Source of the DNA: Hansschlegelia plantiphila
GTDB lineage: Bacteria; Pseudomonadota; Alphaproteobacteria; Rhizobiales; Methylopilaceae
Length of the DNA stretch: 64,000 nt
NCBI RefSeq assembly: GCF_027922265.1
Contig: NZ_BSFI01000008.1
Span: 574,001-638,000 of the forward strand
Direction of reading: 5' to 3'
This document shows, piece after piece, positions 48,436 to 61,334 of this stretch (the stretch's first letter is position 1; each line of letters starts with the position of its first letter). Both the position numbers and the translations under genes were made by a program. The notes under the pieces were generated by a model that saw only the letters and a program-made list of their open reading frames with translations, did not search any database and was not told the origin of the DNA.

Positions 48436-50610
48436 ATGACCGCGCCAAGAACCGTCGAGGTGCTGCTGCCGGTCGCGTTCGACCGTGCGCTGACCTATGC
48501 GGTCCCGGACGGGCTCGAGGTCGCGCCCGGCGACGTCGTCGTGGCGCCGCTCGGGACGCGCCCGACGGTCGGCGTGGTGTGGGACGGCGGCGGCGCCGAG
48601 GTCGAGGGCGCGCGGCTCAAGGCTCTTCTCGGCAAGGTCGCCGCAAGCGGGCTCAGCGCAAGCATGCGCGGCTTCGTCGACTGGGTCGCCGCCTACACGC
48701 TCGCGCCCCGCGGCCAGGTGCTGCGCATGGCGATGCGGGGGCTGGCGGCCGACGAAGGCCCGCGCGAGCCGCGGATGGGGCTGAAGGCGACGGGCAAGGC
48801 CCCTGGCCGCCGGACGCCGGCGCGCGACAAGGCGCTGGCGGCTGCGGCGAACGGCGAGACTTGGTCGAAGAAGCAGCTGGCGGAGTCCGCGGGCGTGTCG
48901 GCCTCGGTGCTCGACGGCCTCGTCGCGGACGGCGCGCTGGCGCTCAGTCCCCTCCCGCCTCCTCCCCCGCCGCCGCGGCCGGACCCGCATCTGCCGGGCC
49001 CGGAGCTCTCGCCCGAGCAGGCGAGCGCGGCGGCCGCCCTGCGGGCGGCGGTCGCGGCGCGCAGCTTCAGCGTCACTCTGCTCGACGGCGTGACGGGCTC
49101 GGGCAAGACGGAGGTCTATTGCGAGGCGGTCGCCGAGGCGCTGGCGCAGGGCCGGCAGGCGCTCGTTATGGCGCCGGAGATCGCGCTCACCGTTCCCTTC
49201 CTCGACCGCTTCGCGAAACGCTTCGGCGCGCGGCCCGCCGTCTGGCATGCGAGCGTCGGCGAGAAGGGCCGCGAGGCGGTGCGGCGCGGCGTCGCCGACG
49301 GATCGATCCAGGCTGTCGTCGCCGCCCGCTCCGGCCTGTTCCTGCCGTTCAGGGATCTTGCGCTGGTCGTGGTCGATGAGGAGCACGACGCCGCCTACAA
49401 GCAGGAGGACGGCGTCTCCTACAACGCCCGCGACATGGCGGTGGTGCGCGGCCGGATCGAGGGCGCCGCGATCGTGCTGGCCTCCGCGACGCCCTCGCTG
49501 GAAACCCGCATCAACGCCGAGCGCGGCCGCTACGGCCGGCTGGCGCTCCCCGCGCGCTTCGGCGGCCGGACGATGCCGGAGATCAAGGCGATCGACATGC
49601 GCCGCGCCGGCCCCGTGAAGGGCGAGTGGCTGGCGCCGGCGCTGGTCTCGGCGGTCACGCAGACGCTCGCCGCCGGCGAGCAGGCGCTGCTGTTCCTCAA
49701 CCGCCGCGGCTACGCCCCGCTGACGCTCTGCCGCCGCTGCGGCCACCGCATGAAATGCCCGCATTGCGCGGCGTGGCTGGTGGAGCACCGATTCCGGGCG
49801 AGCCTCGTCTGCCACCATTGCGGCTACACCGCGCACAGCCCGAAGACCTGCCCGGCCTGCGCGGCCGAGGATTCGCTGGTGGCCTGCGGACCCGGCGTCG
49901 AGCGCATCCGCGACGAGGCGGTCGCGCGGTTCCCGGACGCGCGGGTCGCGATCCTGTCGAGCGACCTGATCGGCGCCGGCGAACGGCTGAGGGCCGAGCT
50001 CGACGCCATAGAGCGCGGCGCGGTCGACATCGTCGTCGGCACGCAGATGGTCACGAAAGGCCACCACTTCCCCGGGCTGACCCTGGTCGGGGCGATCGAC
50101 GCCGATTTCGCGCTCGGGGCGGCCGACCCGAGGGCCGCCGAGCGCACCTTCCAGATGCTGCAGCAGGTGACGGGCCGCGCGGGGCGCGGCGAGCGTCCGG
50201 GCCGGGCGCTGATCCAGACCCACGAGCCCGACCACCCGGTGATTCGCGCGCTCGCCGCGAACGACCGCGAGGGTTTCTACCGGGCGGAGGCGATCGCGCG
50301 GGAAGCCGCGATGATGCCGCCGTTCGGACGGCTGGCGGCGATCGTCGTGTCGGCGCCGACGCGGGAGCTCGCCGAGGCGCACGGCCGGGCGCTCGCCCGC
50401 TCGGCTCCGAAGCAGGAGACCGTGCGGGTTCTGGGCCCGGCGGAAGCGCCGCTCGCGATGGTCCGCGGCCGCCACCGCATGCGCCTGCTGGTCCAGGCGC
50501 CGCGCGCGGTCGACGTCCCGGCCTACCTGAGGTCGTGGCTCGCCGCCGCGCCTCCCGCCCGCGGCGGCGTGAGGGTCGCGGTCGACGTCGACCCTCAGAG
50601 CTTCATGTGA
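48436..50610 (+). CDS. priA: primosomal replication restart helicase PriA
   Basis: 724 residues. N-terminal 3'-DNA-binding domain (RTVEVLLPVAFDRALTY), a winged-helix region, then a superfamily 2 helicase: Walker A DGVTGSGKTEVY, Walker B VVDEEHDAAYKQ, SATPSLETR. Eight cysteines in CRRCGHRMKCPHC and CHHCGYT...CPACAAED bind two zincs. Conserved VGTQMVTKGHHFP and QVTGRAGRGERPG follow. PriA restarts stalled forks by loading DnaB. In Rhizobiales it often precedes the atp operon, as here. Confidence 0.96.
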   Translation: MTAPRTVEVLLPVAFDRALTYAVPDGLEVAPGDVVVAPLGTRPTVGVVWDGGGAEVEGARLKALLGKVAASGLSASMRGFVDWVAAYTLAPRGQVLRMAMRGLAADEGPREPRMGLKATGKAPGRRTPARDKALAAAANGETWSKKQLAESAGVSASVLDGLVADGALALSPLPPPPPPPRPDPHLPGPELSPEQASAAAALRAAVAARSFSVTLLDGVTGSGKTEVYCEAVAEALAQGRQALVMAPEIALTVPFLDRFAKRFGARPAVWHASVGEKGREAVRRGVADGSIQAVVAARSGLFLPFRDLALVVVDEEHDAAYKQEDGVSYNARDMAVVRGRIEGAAIVLASATPSLETRINAERGRYGRLALPARFGGRTMPEIKAIDMRRAGPVKGEWLAPALVSAVTQTLAAGEQALLFLNRRGYAPLTLCRRCGHRMKCPHCAAWLVEHRFRASLVCHHCGYTAHSPKTCPACAAEDSLVACGPGVERIRDEAVARFPDARVAILSSDLIGAGERLRAELDAIERGAVDIVVGTQMVTKGHHFPGLTLVGAIDADFALGAADPRAAERTFQMLQQVTGRAGRGERPGRALIQTHEPDHPVIRALAANDREGFYRAEAIAREAAMMPPFGRLAAIVVSAPTRELAEAHGRALARSAPKQETVRVLGPAEAPLAMVRGRHRMRLLVQAPRAVDVPAYLRSWLAAAPPARGGVRVAVDVDPQSFM

Positions 50611-50869
50611 CCGCCTCATCCGGGCGCCTTTGCGTGATCGGATGACGGCCTGACGACCGGCAAGTCACTGCGGCGTCTCGGTTATTATTCATCTGGCCAC
50701 AAACGCGCCATTTTGTTGCGGCCCGCCGCGCGGCGTGTTAGTCACCCACCGCATCCAGAAAGACGCCTTTCGGGACGCGGGCCGCAAGGTCCTCAGACCC
50801 CTTTGTTCGGGAGGTTCGGAGCGCCCGCTCCGGTTTCAGCCCTTGGCTCCAACCAGCGAGAGACGCTCG

Positions 50870-51429
50870 GTGGCAGGTAAAGACACAATCGTGTCAGGAA
50901 TGGCGGGTCGCTACGCGACCGCCCTGTTCGACCTCGCGAAAGAGGCTGGCGCGATCGATGCGGTCGCAGCCGACCTCGATACGCTGTCTTCCCTTCTCGC
51001 AGAGAGCGACGACCTGCGTCGCCTGACGCTGAGCCCGGTGTTCTCCGCCGAGGACCAGTCCAGGGCGATCATCGCGGTGCTCGATCGCGCCGGGATCGGC
51101 GGCCTCACCGCCAAGTTCGTGAAGCTCGTCGCGCAGAACCGCCGGCTTTTCGCGATCGAGCCCATGATCAAGGGTTTTCGCGCGCTGGCCGCCGCCGAGC
51201 GTGGCGCCGCGACCGCCGAAGTGACCGTGGCGGAGGCGCTGACAGACGGCCGCCGCGCCGCGCTCGCCAAGGCGCTCCAGGACGTCACGGGCAAGACGGT
51301 CGACGTCGACGTGAAGGTCGACCCCAAAATTCTCGGCGGGATCATCGTGCGGCTCGGTAGCCGCATGGTCGACGCCTCGCTGAAGACCAAGCTCAATTCC
51401 ATCAAACTTGCGATGAAAGAGGTCGGCTG

Positions 51430-51430
<1 letters not shown>
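50870..51430 (+). CDS. atpH: F1 ATP synthase subunit delta
   Basis: 186 residues from GTG 50870, the expected length. The alphaproteobacterial start pattern [18 protein letters not shown] follows. C-terminal signature [27 protein letters not shown] (core [17 protein letters not shown]) is typical. Delta links F1 to the peripheral stalk. A shorter start at ATG 50900 is possible. Its TGA overlaps the atpA ATG as TGATG. The 259 bases before it hold no gene and should carry the operon promoter, which I could not pinpoint. Confidence 0.94.
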
Positions 51431-52962
<1,532 letters not shown>

Positions 52963-52993
52963 TCTCGGCTTAAACGGAGTTTCGAGCGCGCCC

Positions 52994-53875
52994 ATGGCGA
53001 GCCTCAAGGACCTCAGAAACCGCATCGCCTCGGTCAAGGCGACGCAGAAGATCACCAAGGCCATGCAGATGGTCGCGGCGGCGAAGCTGCGTCGCGCGGA
53101 GATGGCGGCGGCGGCCGCGCGTCCCTACGCCGAACGGATGGAGCGGGTTCTCGCAAACCTCGCCTCCAGCATGAAGGACGCGCCCGGCGCGCCCCGGCTG
53201 CTGGCGGGCACGGGCGAGGACAAGCGCCATCTGCTGGTCGTGATGACGGCGGACCGCGGCCTCGCCGGCGGCTTCAACTCGTCGATCGCGCGTCTCGCGC
53301 GGGAGCACGCCCGCAAGCTCATCGCCGAGGGCAAGGAAATCCGCATCCTGTGCGTGGGACGCAAGGGCGCCGACATCCTGCGTCGCCAGTTCCCCGGCAA
53401 GCTCGACGACATCATCTCGCTGCGCGAGGTGAAGAGCATCAATTTCGGCACCGCGTCCGGCATCAGCGAGCGCGTCCTCGAGGAATTCCGCGAGGGCAAG
53501 TTCGACGTCGCGACGATGTTCTACTCGAAGTTCAAGTCGGTCGTGAGCCAGACCCCGACGGCGCAGCAGATCGTGCCGGCCGAGATCCCGGCCGACCAGA
53601 CCGGCGACCTGCTCGAAGGCGCGGTCTACGAATACGAGCCGAGCGAGGAGGAGATCCTCGAGGATCTGCTGCCGAAGAACGTCGCCATCCAGGTGTTCAA
53701 GGGGCTGCTGGAGAACGCGGCCTCCGAGCAGGGCGCGCGCATGTCCGCGATGGACAACGCCACCCGCAACGCCGGCGACATGATCAAGAAGCTGTCGCTG
53801 GTCTACAACCGCACCCGACAGGCGCAGATCACCAAGGAGCTGATCGAGATCATCTCCGGCGCCGAGGCGCTTTAA
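52994..53875 (+). CDS. atpG: F1 ATP synthase subunit gamma
   Basis: 293 residues from ATG 52994 ([31 protein letters not shown], core [17 protein letters not shown]). This is the central rotor stalk; the C-terminal signature [36 protein letters not shown] (core [12 protein letters not shown] and [15 protein letters not shown]) is conserved. Starts 31 bases after atpA. Followed by a small non-atp gene before atpD. Confidence 0.97.
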   Translation: MASLKDLRNRIASVKATQKITKAMQMVAAAKLRRAEMAAAAARPYAERMERVLANLASSMKDAPGAPRLLAGTGEDKRHLLVVMTADRGLAGGFNSSIARLAREHARKLIAEGKEIRILCVGRKGADILRRQFPGKLDDIISLREVKSINFGTASGISERVLEEFREGKFDVATMFYSKFKSVVSQTPTAQQIVPAEIPADQTGDLLEGAVYEYEPSEEEILEDLLPKNVAIQVFKGLLENAASEQGARMSAMDNATRNAGDMIKKLSLVYNRTRQAQITKELIEIISGAEAL

Positions 53876-53932
53876 GGAAGGTTGCGGCGAAGCTATGCTG
53901 CCGGACGCGACGGGCTGAACCAGGGGCCGACG

Positions 53933-54157
53933 ATGACCGGAGAAATGGAAAGTCTGGTCCTTGAGCAGCTTCGGCGGATCAGGGCCTCTCAAGACCGTAT
54001 GGAGCTCGATCTACAGGACGTGAAGATCAGGGTGTCGGCCATCGAGCAGCACCTCGGTCAGGTCCAGATACAGATCGCAGGCCTCAACGGACGAATGGAC
54101 CGGTTCGACGAGCGGATCACCCGCATCGAACGCCGGCTAGATCTTGTCGACGCCTGA
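53933..54157 (+). CDS. small coiled-coil protein inside the atp operon
   Basis: 74 residues from ATG 53933, with AGGGG six bases upstream. The sequence (ESLVLEQLRRIRASQDRM, DLQDVKIRVSAIEQHLGQVQ, LNGRMDRFDERITRIERRLDL) is continuous amphipathic helix with hydrophobics at heptad positions, i.e. a coiled coil. Similar short solitary coiled-coil proteins occur widely in alphaproteobacteria without known function. Lies 57 bases after atpG and 64 bases before atpD, on the same strand, so it should be cotranscribed. A longer start at 53882 is unlikely. Confidence 0.75.
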   Translation: MTGEMESLVLEQLRRIRASQDRMELDLQDVKIRVSAIEQHLGQVQIQIAGLNGRMDRFDERITRIERRLDLVDA

Positions 54158-54215
54158 CGGCTTCGACCACGCCAATGAGGGCGGGCGATTGTCCGCGCTG
54201 ACCGACGAGGACTGA

Positions 54216-55637
<1,422 letters not shown>

Positions 55638-55693
55638 GCTTCGAGCCGAACTTCACGGCCGCGCAGCCGCGCGGTCGTCATGCGCGTGACAGA

Positions 55694-55951
55694 GTGACGA
55701 CCGGCATGAACGCCAAGATCCTGCTTCTCGTCATCGGACTGGTCGTCGGCGGCCTCGCCGGCTGGCTCACCCGGCCGCAGGCCGCCGAGATCAGCATTCT
55801 CGGCATGAAGGTCGAGGTTCAGGGCGACAAGGCGGCGGCTCCGGGCGACGACACGATGACGACGGGCCAGACCCAGCACGTCGCGATCTTCGCGGCCGTC
55901 GGCGCGCTGCTCGGCTTTGGCATCGGGTTCATCGCCGACCGGCGGCGTTGA
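55694..55951 (+). CDS. small two-helix membrane protein between atpD and atpC
   Basis: 85 residues from GTG 55694, or 81 from ATG 55706. Two hydrophobic segments, ILLLVIGLVVGGLAGWLT near the start and HVAIFAAVGALLGFGIGFI near the end, flank a polar loop of about 30 residues (EISILGMKVEVQGDKAAAPGDD). I do not recognise the family. It is 13 bases from the atpC start and its stop overlaps the atpC ribosome-binding AGGAG, so translation of the two is linked. Confidence 0.72.
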   Translation: MTTGMNAKILLLVIGLVVGGLAGWLTRPQAAEISILGMKVEVQGDKAAAPGDDTMTTGQTQHVAIFAAVGALLGFGIGFIADRRR

Positions 55952-55964
55952 GGAGAATTATTCG

Positions 55965-56366
55965 ATGGACAGCTTTCCCTTCGAACTCGTCTCGCCCGAG
56001 AAGCTGCTGATCTCCGAGGACGTCGAACACGTCGTCGTGCCAGGCAGCGAGGGCGAATTCGGGGTGCTGGCGCATCACGCGCCGCTGATGTCCACGCTGA
56101 AGCCGGGCGTGGTGAAGGTCTACAAGACCGACGGCTCCGAGCCCAAGCGGCTGTTCGTCCGCGGCGGCTTCGCGGACGTCAATCCGAAGGGCCTCACCAT
56201 CCTCGCCGACGAGGCGATCCCGATGGAGGAGTTCGACGCCGCCAGGCTCGACGCCGCCATCAAGGCCGCCGAAGAGCATCTGTCCGAGGCGAAGGGCGAG
56301 GCGCTGAAGCGCAAGGCCGAGCTCGACCTCAACCAGCTCAGGGAACTGCGCGCCGCGGCGTTCTGA
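55965..56366 (+). CDS. atpC: F1 ATP synthase subunit epsilon
   Basis: 133 residues from ATG 55965, with AGGAG at 55951-55955. The N-terminal beta-sandwich reads PFELVSPEKLLISEDVEHVVVPGSEGEFGVLAHHAPLM (core VVVPGSEGEFGVLAHHAP), and the C-terminal helical hairpin is LDAAIKAAEEHLSEAKGE. It couples the rotor and can inhibit ATP hydrolysis. Ends the atp operon. Confidence 0.97.
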   Translation: MDSFPFELVSPEKLLISEDVEHVVVPGSEGEFGVLAHHAPLMSTLKPGVVKVYKTDGSEPKRLFVRGGFADVNPKGLTILADEAIPMEEFDAARLDAAIKAAEEHLSEAKGEALKRKAELDLNQLRELRAAAF

Positions 56367-56478
56367 CGTCGCGCACGCCGAACCGCGGGTTCCGGCCGCC
56401 CGCGACGCTTGATTTTCGGCGCGGCGCGCCTGATATCCGACGCCTCACCGAAACTCGAACGACCAGGAGAGGCCCGCC

Positions 56479-57138
56479 ATGTCGGACCCCAATCCGCAAG
56501 ACGCGGCGACCCCGGACGAGCTGAAGACGTCCGAGACCGATGAGCAGCGCGCCGACGGAACGGTCGAGCGCGAGGTCGCCGACGAGCCGTCGACCGGCGG
56601 CCAGCGCGTCGCAGAGCTCGAGGCGGCCGTCGCCGACCTTCGCGATCGCCTGCTGCGGTCCCACGCCGAGATGGAGAACCTTCGCCGCCGCACCGAGCGC
56701 GAAGTCGTCGACGCCAAGCGCTACGCCGTCTCGTCCTTCGCGCGCGATCTGCTCGGCGTCGCCGACAACCTCCGCCGCGCGCTCGACGCCGCGGCCGCCG
56801 CCACACCCGGCGCCGAGGCGTCGGAGGCCGTCGCCGATCCGGTCTTCGCGGCTCTCGTCGAGGGCGTGGAGCTGACCGAGCGCGAGCTCGGGAAAGGGCT
56901 CGAGAAGCACGGCGTCCGGAAGCTCGACCCCAAGGGCAAGCCGTTCGACCCGCATCACCACGAGGCGGTGTTCGAAGCGCCGGACCCGAGCGTTCCGGCC
57001 GGCACGGTGGTGCAGGTGATGCAGGACGGCTACGTCATCGGCGACCGCATCCTACGACCGGCGATGGTCGCCGTCGCTCGCGGCGGTCCGAAGGCCGACG
57101 CCGCGCCCGAGGCTCCGGGGCTCGACCGCACGGTCTGA
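56479..57138 (+). CDS. grpE: nucleotide exchange factor GrpE
   Basis: 219 residues. The acidic disordered start is followed by a long helix ([33 protein letters not shown], core [16 protein letters not shown]) and the beta-domain [13 protein letters not shown]...[26 protein letters not shown] (core [17 protein letters not shown]), the GrpE signature. It releases ADP from DnaK. The usual neighbour hrcA is absent; here grpE follows atpC after 112 bases. No CIRCE-type heat-shock element was seen upstream. Confidence 0.96.
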   Translation: MSDPNPQDAATPDELKTSETDEQRADGTVEREVADEPSTGGQRVAELEAAVADLRDRLLRSHAEMENLRRRTEREVVDAKRYAVSSFARDLLGVADNLRRALDAAAAATPGAEASEAVADPVFAALVEGVELTERELGKGLEKHGVRKLDPKGKPFDPHHHEAVFEAPDPSVPAGTVVQVMQDGYVIGDRILRPAMVAVARGGPKADAAPEAPGLDRTV

Positions 57139-57151
57139 AGCGCGCGCAGGA

Positions 57152-58015
57152 TCAATCCAGCCGTCGGACGCTCGTGATCTCGTCGCCCGCCTCGCGGATG
57201 CGGGCGACCGCGGCCTCGAAGCCTTCGATCGCCACCGCCATCGCATGGGCGTTGGCGTGGATGATGGTGGCCTCGTCGCGGACCAGGGCGACGTGGCCCT
57301 TCCAGAACACCATGTCGCCGCGCCGGGCGTCGCCCGGCGCGATCGGGTTTCCGAGCGCGGCCTCCTGCATGTCGGAATCGCGCGGAGCGGCCAGGCCGCA
57401 GGCGGCGAGCGACATCTGCACCAGCGCCGAGCAATCGAGGCCGAGACTGGTGCGGCCGCCCCACAGATAGGGCGCGCCGATGAACCGTTCGGCGACTGAG
57501 ACCGCGTCGGCCTCGTATGTTCCGAGCGGCTCGAGGTGCGACAGCACGGCGTAGGCGCCGGTGTCGAGCTCCGCGAAGCGGCCGTCGACGTCGAGCACGG
57601 CGACCTGCGCGTTCATCGACAGCGCGTCGACCGGCGGAACCTTGATCGAGGGCGAGGGGAACAGCAGCGTCCGGAGCGCCGAGACGCGGTGCGTGCGGCC
57701 CGGTCCCAGCTTGGCGCTCAGCGCCGCGGAGGGCAGGTAGCCGACATAGTCGTCGGTTGTGAGCTGGCCCCAGGCCCAGCCCTCGAGCTCGTCGTAGACC
57801 ACGACCTCCTCGCCGAACAGCGCCTCGGTCTCCAGCGGCGAGTCGGAGCGGGGCGCCCGCCGGATGCCGACATGGCCGACCGCGACCCGCCGCCGTTCGC
57901 CCTCAACGAAGCGCAGCGCCTCGACCTCGCCGCGAAGATGCGCGGCCGCGACGTCGGGCCGGGCCGGGGTGATACGGCGGTCGAGGGGATCTGGCATCGG
58001 CGCAAATCTAGCCAT
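57152..58015 (-). CDS. NlpC/P60 family cysteine peptidase with SH3 domains
   Basis: 287 residues. Bacterial SH3-like domains occupy roughly residues 35-165 (e.g. GWAWGQLTTDDYVGYLP). The NlpC/P60 domain follows: APYLWGGRTSLGLDCSALVQ (nucleophile Cys in LDCSALV), GDMVFWKGHVALV (His) and HANAHAMAVAIE (third residue). It cleaves peptidoglycan stem peptides. No signal peptide is evident, so it may act on imported muropeptides in the cytoplasm; several Rhizobiales homologues are alike. Placed directly downstream of the aminopeptidase gene, which could finish the peptides it releases. Confidence 0.9.
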   Translation of the reverse strand: MARFAPMPDPLDRRITPARPDVAAAHLRGEVEALRFVEGERRRVAVGHVGIRRAPRSDSPLETEALFGEEVVVYDELEGWAWGQLTTDDYVGYLPSAALSAKLGPGRTHRVSALRTLLFPSPSIKVPPVDALSMNAQVAVLDVDGRFAELDTGAYAVLSHLEPLGTYEADAVSVAERFIGAPYLWGGRTSLGLDCSALVQMSLAACGLAAPRDSDMQEAALGNPIAPGDARRGDMVFWKGHVALVRDEATIIHANAHAMAVAIEGFEAAVARIREAGDEITSVRRLD

Positions 58016-58087
58016 GAAAAGCGAATGAGAGGTTGCGAAAACCGGGCCGCCCGCCCCCTTCCCTCAAAGGGTGAGCGAGCCGACGGC

Positions 58088-59452
58088 TCACCGCCGGTAG
58101 CGCTCCTCCAGCAGCGCCGCGAGCGCTCGCGCGCCCTGCACCTCGCCGCCGAACGGCCGGCCGGGCTGGGCTGACGGGTTCCACGCGAAGATGTCGAGAT
58201 GAGCCCAACTCCTCGCCTTGTCGACGAAGCGGCGGAGGAACAGCGCCGCCGTGATCGACCCGGCGAACGGGCCGCCCGAGATGTGGTTCACGTCCGCGAT
58301 CTTGGACGCCAGCAGGTCGTCGTAAGGGGTCCAGAGCGGCAGGCGCCAGAGCGGATCGTGCTCGGCCTTGGCGTGGCGCAGCAGATCTGCGGCGAAGGCG
58401 TCGTCGTCGGTGTAGAGCGGCGGCAGATCGGGTCCGAGAGCGACGCGGGCGGCGCCGGTCAAGGTCGCGGCGTCGACCATGATCTCCGGCGCCTCCTCGT
58501 CGCCGAGCGCCAGCGCGTCGGCGAGCACCAGTCGACCCTCCGCGTCGGTGTTGCCGATCTCGACGTTGAGGCCCTTGCGGCTCGGGATGACGTCGCCCGG
58601 GCGGAAGGCGTTTCCGGAGATCGAGTTCTCGACCGCGCCGATGATGAGGCGCAGCCGCACCGGAAGCTTCGCGCCCATCACCATGGCGGCGAGCGCGATC
58701 ATCGAGGCCGCGCCGCCCATGTCCTTCTTCATCAAGAGCATGCCGGCGTCCGGCTTGATGTTGAGGCCGCCGGTGTCGAAGGCGACGCCCTTGCCGACCA
58801 GCGTCACCTTGGGGTGGCCGGGGTCGCCCCAGACGAGATCGACGATCCGCGGGGCGCGCGTGGAGGCGCGGCCGACGGCGTGGACCAGCGGGAAGTTCTG
58901 AGACAGCAGGTCGTCGCCGACGACGGAGGTCACCGCCGCGCCATGCGCCTGGGCGAGCGCCCGCACCGCATCCTCGATCTCCTGCGGCCCGAGGTCGTTC
59001 GCCGGCGTGTTGACGAGGTCGCGGCCGAGGGTGACGGCGCTGATCGTGCGGGCGAGGCCTGCGGCGTCGACGTCATCGGGCAGGGCGATGGCGACGTCGG
59101 CCGCGTCCGGCTTGCGGTAGCGCCGGTAGGAATAGGAGCCGAGCGCGAAGGCCATGGCCGCCAGCCTGTGGTCGCCGACCGCGCCCTCGAAGCGGTAGGC
59201 GCCGTCCGGCAGCGCGCCGGCGAGCTTGCCCGCGAGGAACGGGTTCTTGGCCTTGGCGTCGTCATTCTCGACGCCGAAGACCACGCCCTTCAGCGCGCCG
59301 TCGGCGCCGGGAATAAGCAGGGTCTTGCCCGCGCCGAGTTCGAATCCGCTCGCCTTGGCCCATGCCTGAGCCTCTTGCGGGAGGGCGCCGCCCGCGGGCG
59401 CGAACCAGACCGGCTTCGAGGGCGCGGAGCTTTCGGCGAACACAGGCGACAT
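58088..59452 (-). CDS. M17 leucyl aminopeptidase family protein
   Basis: 454 residues from ATG 59452, with GAGG six bases upstream (an ATG at 59464 is also in frame). The metal-binding residues are in GKGVAFDTGGLNIKPDAGMLLMKKDMGGA (core FDTGGLNIKP and MKKDMGGA) and NTDAEGRLVLADAL, the M17 signature. It removes N-terminal amino acids using two metals. Followed 72 bases later by the NlpC/P60 gene, a conserved pair. Confidence 0.94.
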   Translation of the reverse strand: MSPVFAESSAPSKPVWFAPAGGALPQEAQAWAKASGFELGAGKTLLIPGADGALKGVVFGVENDDAKAKNPFLAGKLAGALPDGAYRFEGAVGDHRLAAMAFALGSYSYRRYRKPDAADVAIALPDDVDAAGLARTISAVTLGRDLVNTPANDLGPQEIEDAVRALAQAHGAAVTSVVGDDLLSQNFPLVHAVGRASTRAPRIVDLVWGDPGHPKVTLVGKGVAFDTGGLNIKPDAGMLLMKKDMGGAASMIALAAMVMGAKLPVRLRLIIGAVENSISGNAFRPGDVIPSRKGLNVEIGNTDAEGRLVLADALALGDEEAPEIMVDAATLTGAARVALGPDLPPLYTDDDAFAADLLRHAKAEHDPLWRLPLWTPYDDLLASKIADVNHISGGPFAGSITAALFLRRFVDKARSWAHLDIFAWNPSAQPGRPFGGEVQGARALAALLEERYRR

Positions 59453-59550
59453 TGCAGGCCTCATGGCGTTTCAGGCGGTGGACGTCATCGCACGTTTTGC
59501 GGCGGGCGGCTTGGCTTTGAGAGAGCATGCGTCTGCAAGCGCGCCCCGGC

Positions 59551-60195
59551 TCACACCCGCGCCGTCTTCCCAAAATCCCCGATCGCAAATCCCGTCGCGA
59601 ACGCCGCGGCGAGGCTCTCGGGCGTCAGCGGATCGAGAGGCGGGAGGCGGCCGAGGATGCGGGCGCCGGAGAAGCCGGCGATGGCGCGGGCGTTCTCGGG
59701 GTGCTCCTCGCCGACGAAGGCGACGCCGAGCGTCGGGATGTTCCGCGCCTTCAGCGCCGCGAGCGACAGCAGCGTGTGGTTGATCGTGCCGAGCCCGGTT
59801 CGGGCGACCAGCACGACCGGCAGGCCCCAGCGCGCGAAGACGTCGATCGTGAGCGTCTTCCTGTCGAGCGGCACCAGCAGGCCGCCGGCGCCCTCGATCA
59901 CCAGCGGGCCGTCGACCTGCGGAGGCGTGAGCGCAAAGGGGTCGATCGCCACGCCGTCGAGCTCGGCTGCGAGATGCGGCGAAGCCGGCGTGTTCAGCCG
60001 CCAGCGTTCCGGCAGCGCGCGTCCCGGCGACAAGGGCGCGAGGCGGGCGACGATCTCCGTGTCCGTCTGTTCGTCGAGGCCGGCCTGCACCGGCTTCCAG
60101 TAGAACGCGCCGAGCGCGCCCGCGAGGGCCGCCGAAAACACCGTCTTGCCGATTCCGGTGTCGGTCCCCGTCACCACGATGCGCGGAAAGCTCAC
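59551..60195 (-). CDS. bioD: dethiobiotin synthetase
   Basis: 214 residues from GTG 60195, whose GTGA overlaps the bioF stop. ATP-dependent carboxylation closing the ureido ring of dethiobiotin. P-loop [22 protein letters not shown] and [10 protein letters not shown] are diagnostic. The frame stays open to 60873 but only as shadow of bioF. Last gene of the visible bioB-bioF-bioD operon. Confidence 0.95.
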   Translation of the reverse strand: MSFPRIVVTGTDTGIGKTVFSAALAGALGAFYWKPVQAGLDEQTDTEIVARLAPLSPGRALPERWRLNTPASPHLAAELDGVAIDPFALTPPQVDGPLVIEGAGGLLVPLDRKTLTIDVFARWGLPVVLVARTGLGTINHTLLSLAALKARNIPTLGVAFVGEEHPENARAIAGFSGARILGRLPPLDPLTPESLAAAFATGFAIGDFGKTARV

Positions 60196-61334
60196 GCGGC
60201 GGCCTCGCTCAACCCCTCCCCGATCTCGTCGATCAGGGCGGCGACGGTCGGCTCGTCCACGTTCAGCGTGAGCGAGATCCTGAGCCGCGCCGTGCCTTCC
60301 GGCACGGTCGGCGGGCGGATGGGGCGGCAGTCGAAGCCGGCCGCCTGCAGGCGGCCCGCCATTTCGGCCGCGCGGGCGTTGAGGCCGAGGATCACGGGCT
60401 GGATCTGCGAGCCGGAGACCGCGACGCCGAGCCGCTCCAGCCGTCCGCCCGCAAAAGCGACCAGCGCCGCCAGCGCCGCCCGGCGTTCGGGCTCGTCCTC
60501 GACGATCCGAAGCGCTTCGCGGACGGCGCTCGCGACCAGAGGCGACGGGGCGGTCGCGTAGATGAAGGCGCGGGCGCGGTTGACCAGCGTCTCGATCACC
60601 GGCGCAGGCGCCGTGACGATCGCGCCGGAGCAGCCGAGCGCCTTGCCGCAGGTGTGGGTTGAGATCAGCGCCTCCCGGCCCTCGTAGGCCGCGCCGAGGC
60701 CCCGGCCGCCCGCGCCATAGACGCCGGTGGCGTGCGCCTCGTCGAGCATCAGGAACCCGCCATTGTCTTCGGCGAGCGCAAGCAGGTCCGCGATCGGCGC
60801 GCGGTCGCCATCCATCGAATAGAGGCTCTCCGCCACGAGGAACGGCGCGCCACGCCCGCCCCGCGCGCGCCACGCGGCGACGGCGTCGGCGGCCGCTTCG
60901 GCGTCGTTGTGAGGGATGGAGACGATCTCGGCCTTGGAGTCCCTCAACCCGTCATGGACGCTGGCGTGGATCAGGGCGTCGTGGACGACGAGGTCGCCGC
61001 GCTGCGGGAGCGTCGCGACCAGCGCGACGTTTGCGGCGTAGCCCGAGCCGAAGAACAGCGCGCGTCCGGCTCCGAAGAAGGCCGCCGCCTCAGCTTCCAG
61101 CGCCTCGTGCTCGGGATGATTGCCGCGCAGCAGCCGCGAGCCCGCGGCGCCCACGGGCACGCCGCGCGCGACGGCGTCGCTGACGGCGCGTCCCAGGCGC
61201 GGGCAGGCGCTCAAGGCCAGATAGTCGTTGGAGGCGAAGTCGTGGCCCGCCCGGGGGATCAGCCGCCGCCGCCTGCTCTTGCGTTCGAGGCCCTCGAGCG
61301 CCGTGGTGAAGCGCGCGAGCCTCTCCGCCGTCAT
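60192..61334 (-). CDS. bioF: 8-amino-7-oxononanoate synthase
   Basis: 380 residues from ATG 61334, overlapping the bioB stop as ATGA. It condenses pimeloyl thioester with alanine, PLP-dependent. Motifs: [52 protein letters not shown], and PLP lysine in [12 protein letters not shown]. The longer open frame to 62117 runs antisense-like through bioB and is rejected. Confidence 0.96.
   Translation of the reverse strand: MTAERLARFTTALEGLERKSRRRRLIPRAGHDFASNDYLALSACPRLGRAVSDAVARGVPVGAAGSRLLRGNHPEHEALEAEAAAFFGAGRALFFGSGYAANVALVATLPQRGDLVVHDALIHASVHDGLRDSKAEIVSIPHNDAEAAADAVAAWRARGGRGAPFLVAESLYSMDGDRAPIADLLALAEDNGGFLMLDEAHATGVYGAGGRGLGAAYEGREALISTHTCGKALGCSGAIVTAPAPVIETLVNRARAFIYATAPSPLVASAVREALRIVEDEPERRAALAALVAFAGGRLERLGVAVSGSQIQPVILGLNARAAEMAGRLQAAGFDCRPIRPPTVPEGTARLRISLTLNVDEPTVAALIDEIGEGLSEAAA

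Noticed and set aside
47782..50619. 945-codon open frame antisense to priA and tal
   Set aside because: Composition is Arg/Gly/His-rich with no domain; it exactly mirrors the strong priA and tal genes. High GC makes long antisense frames common.
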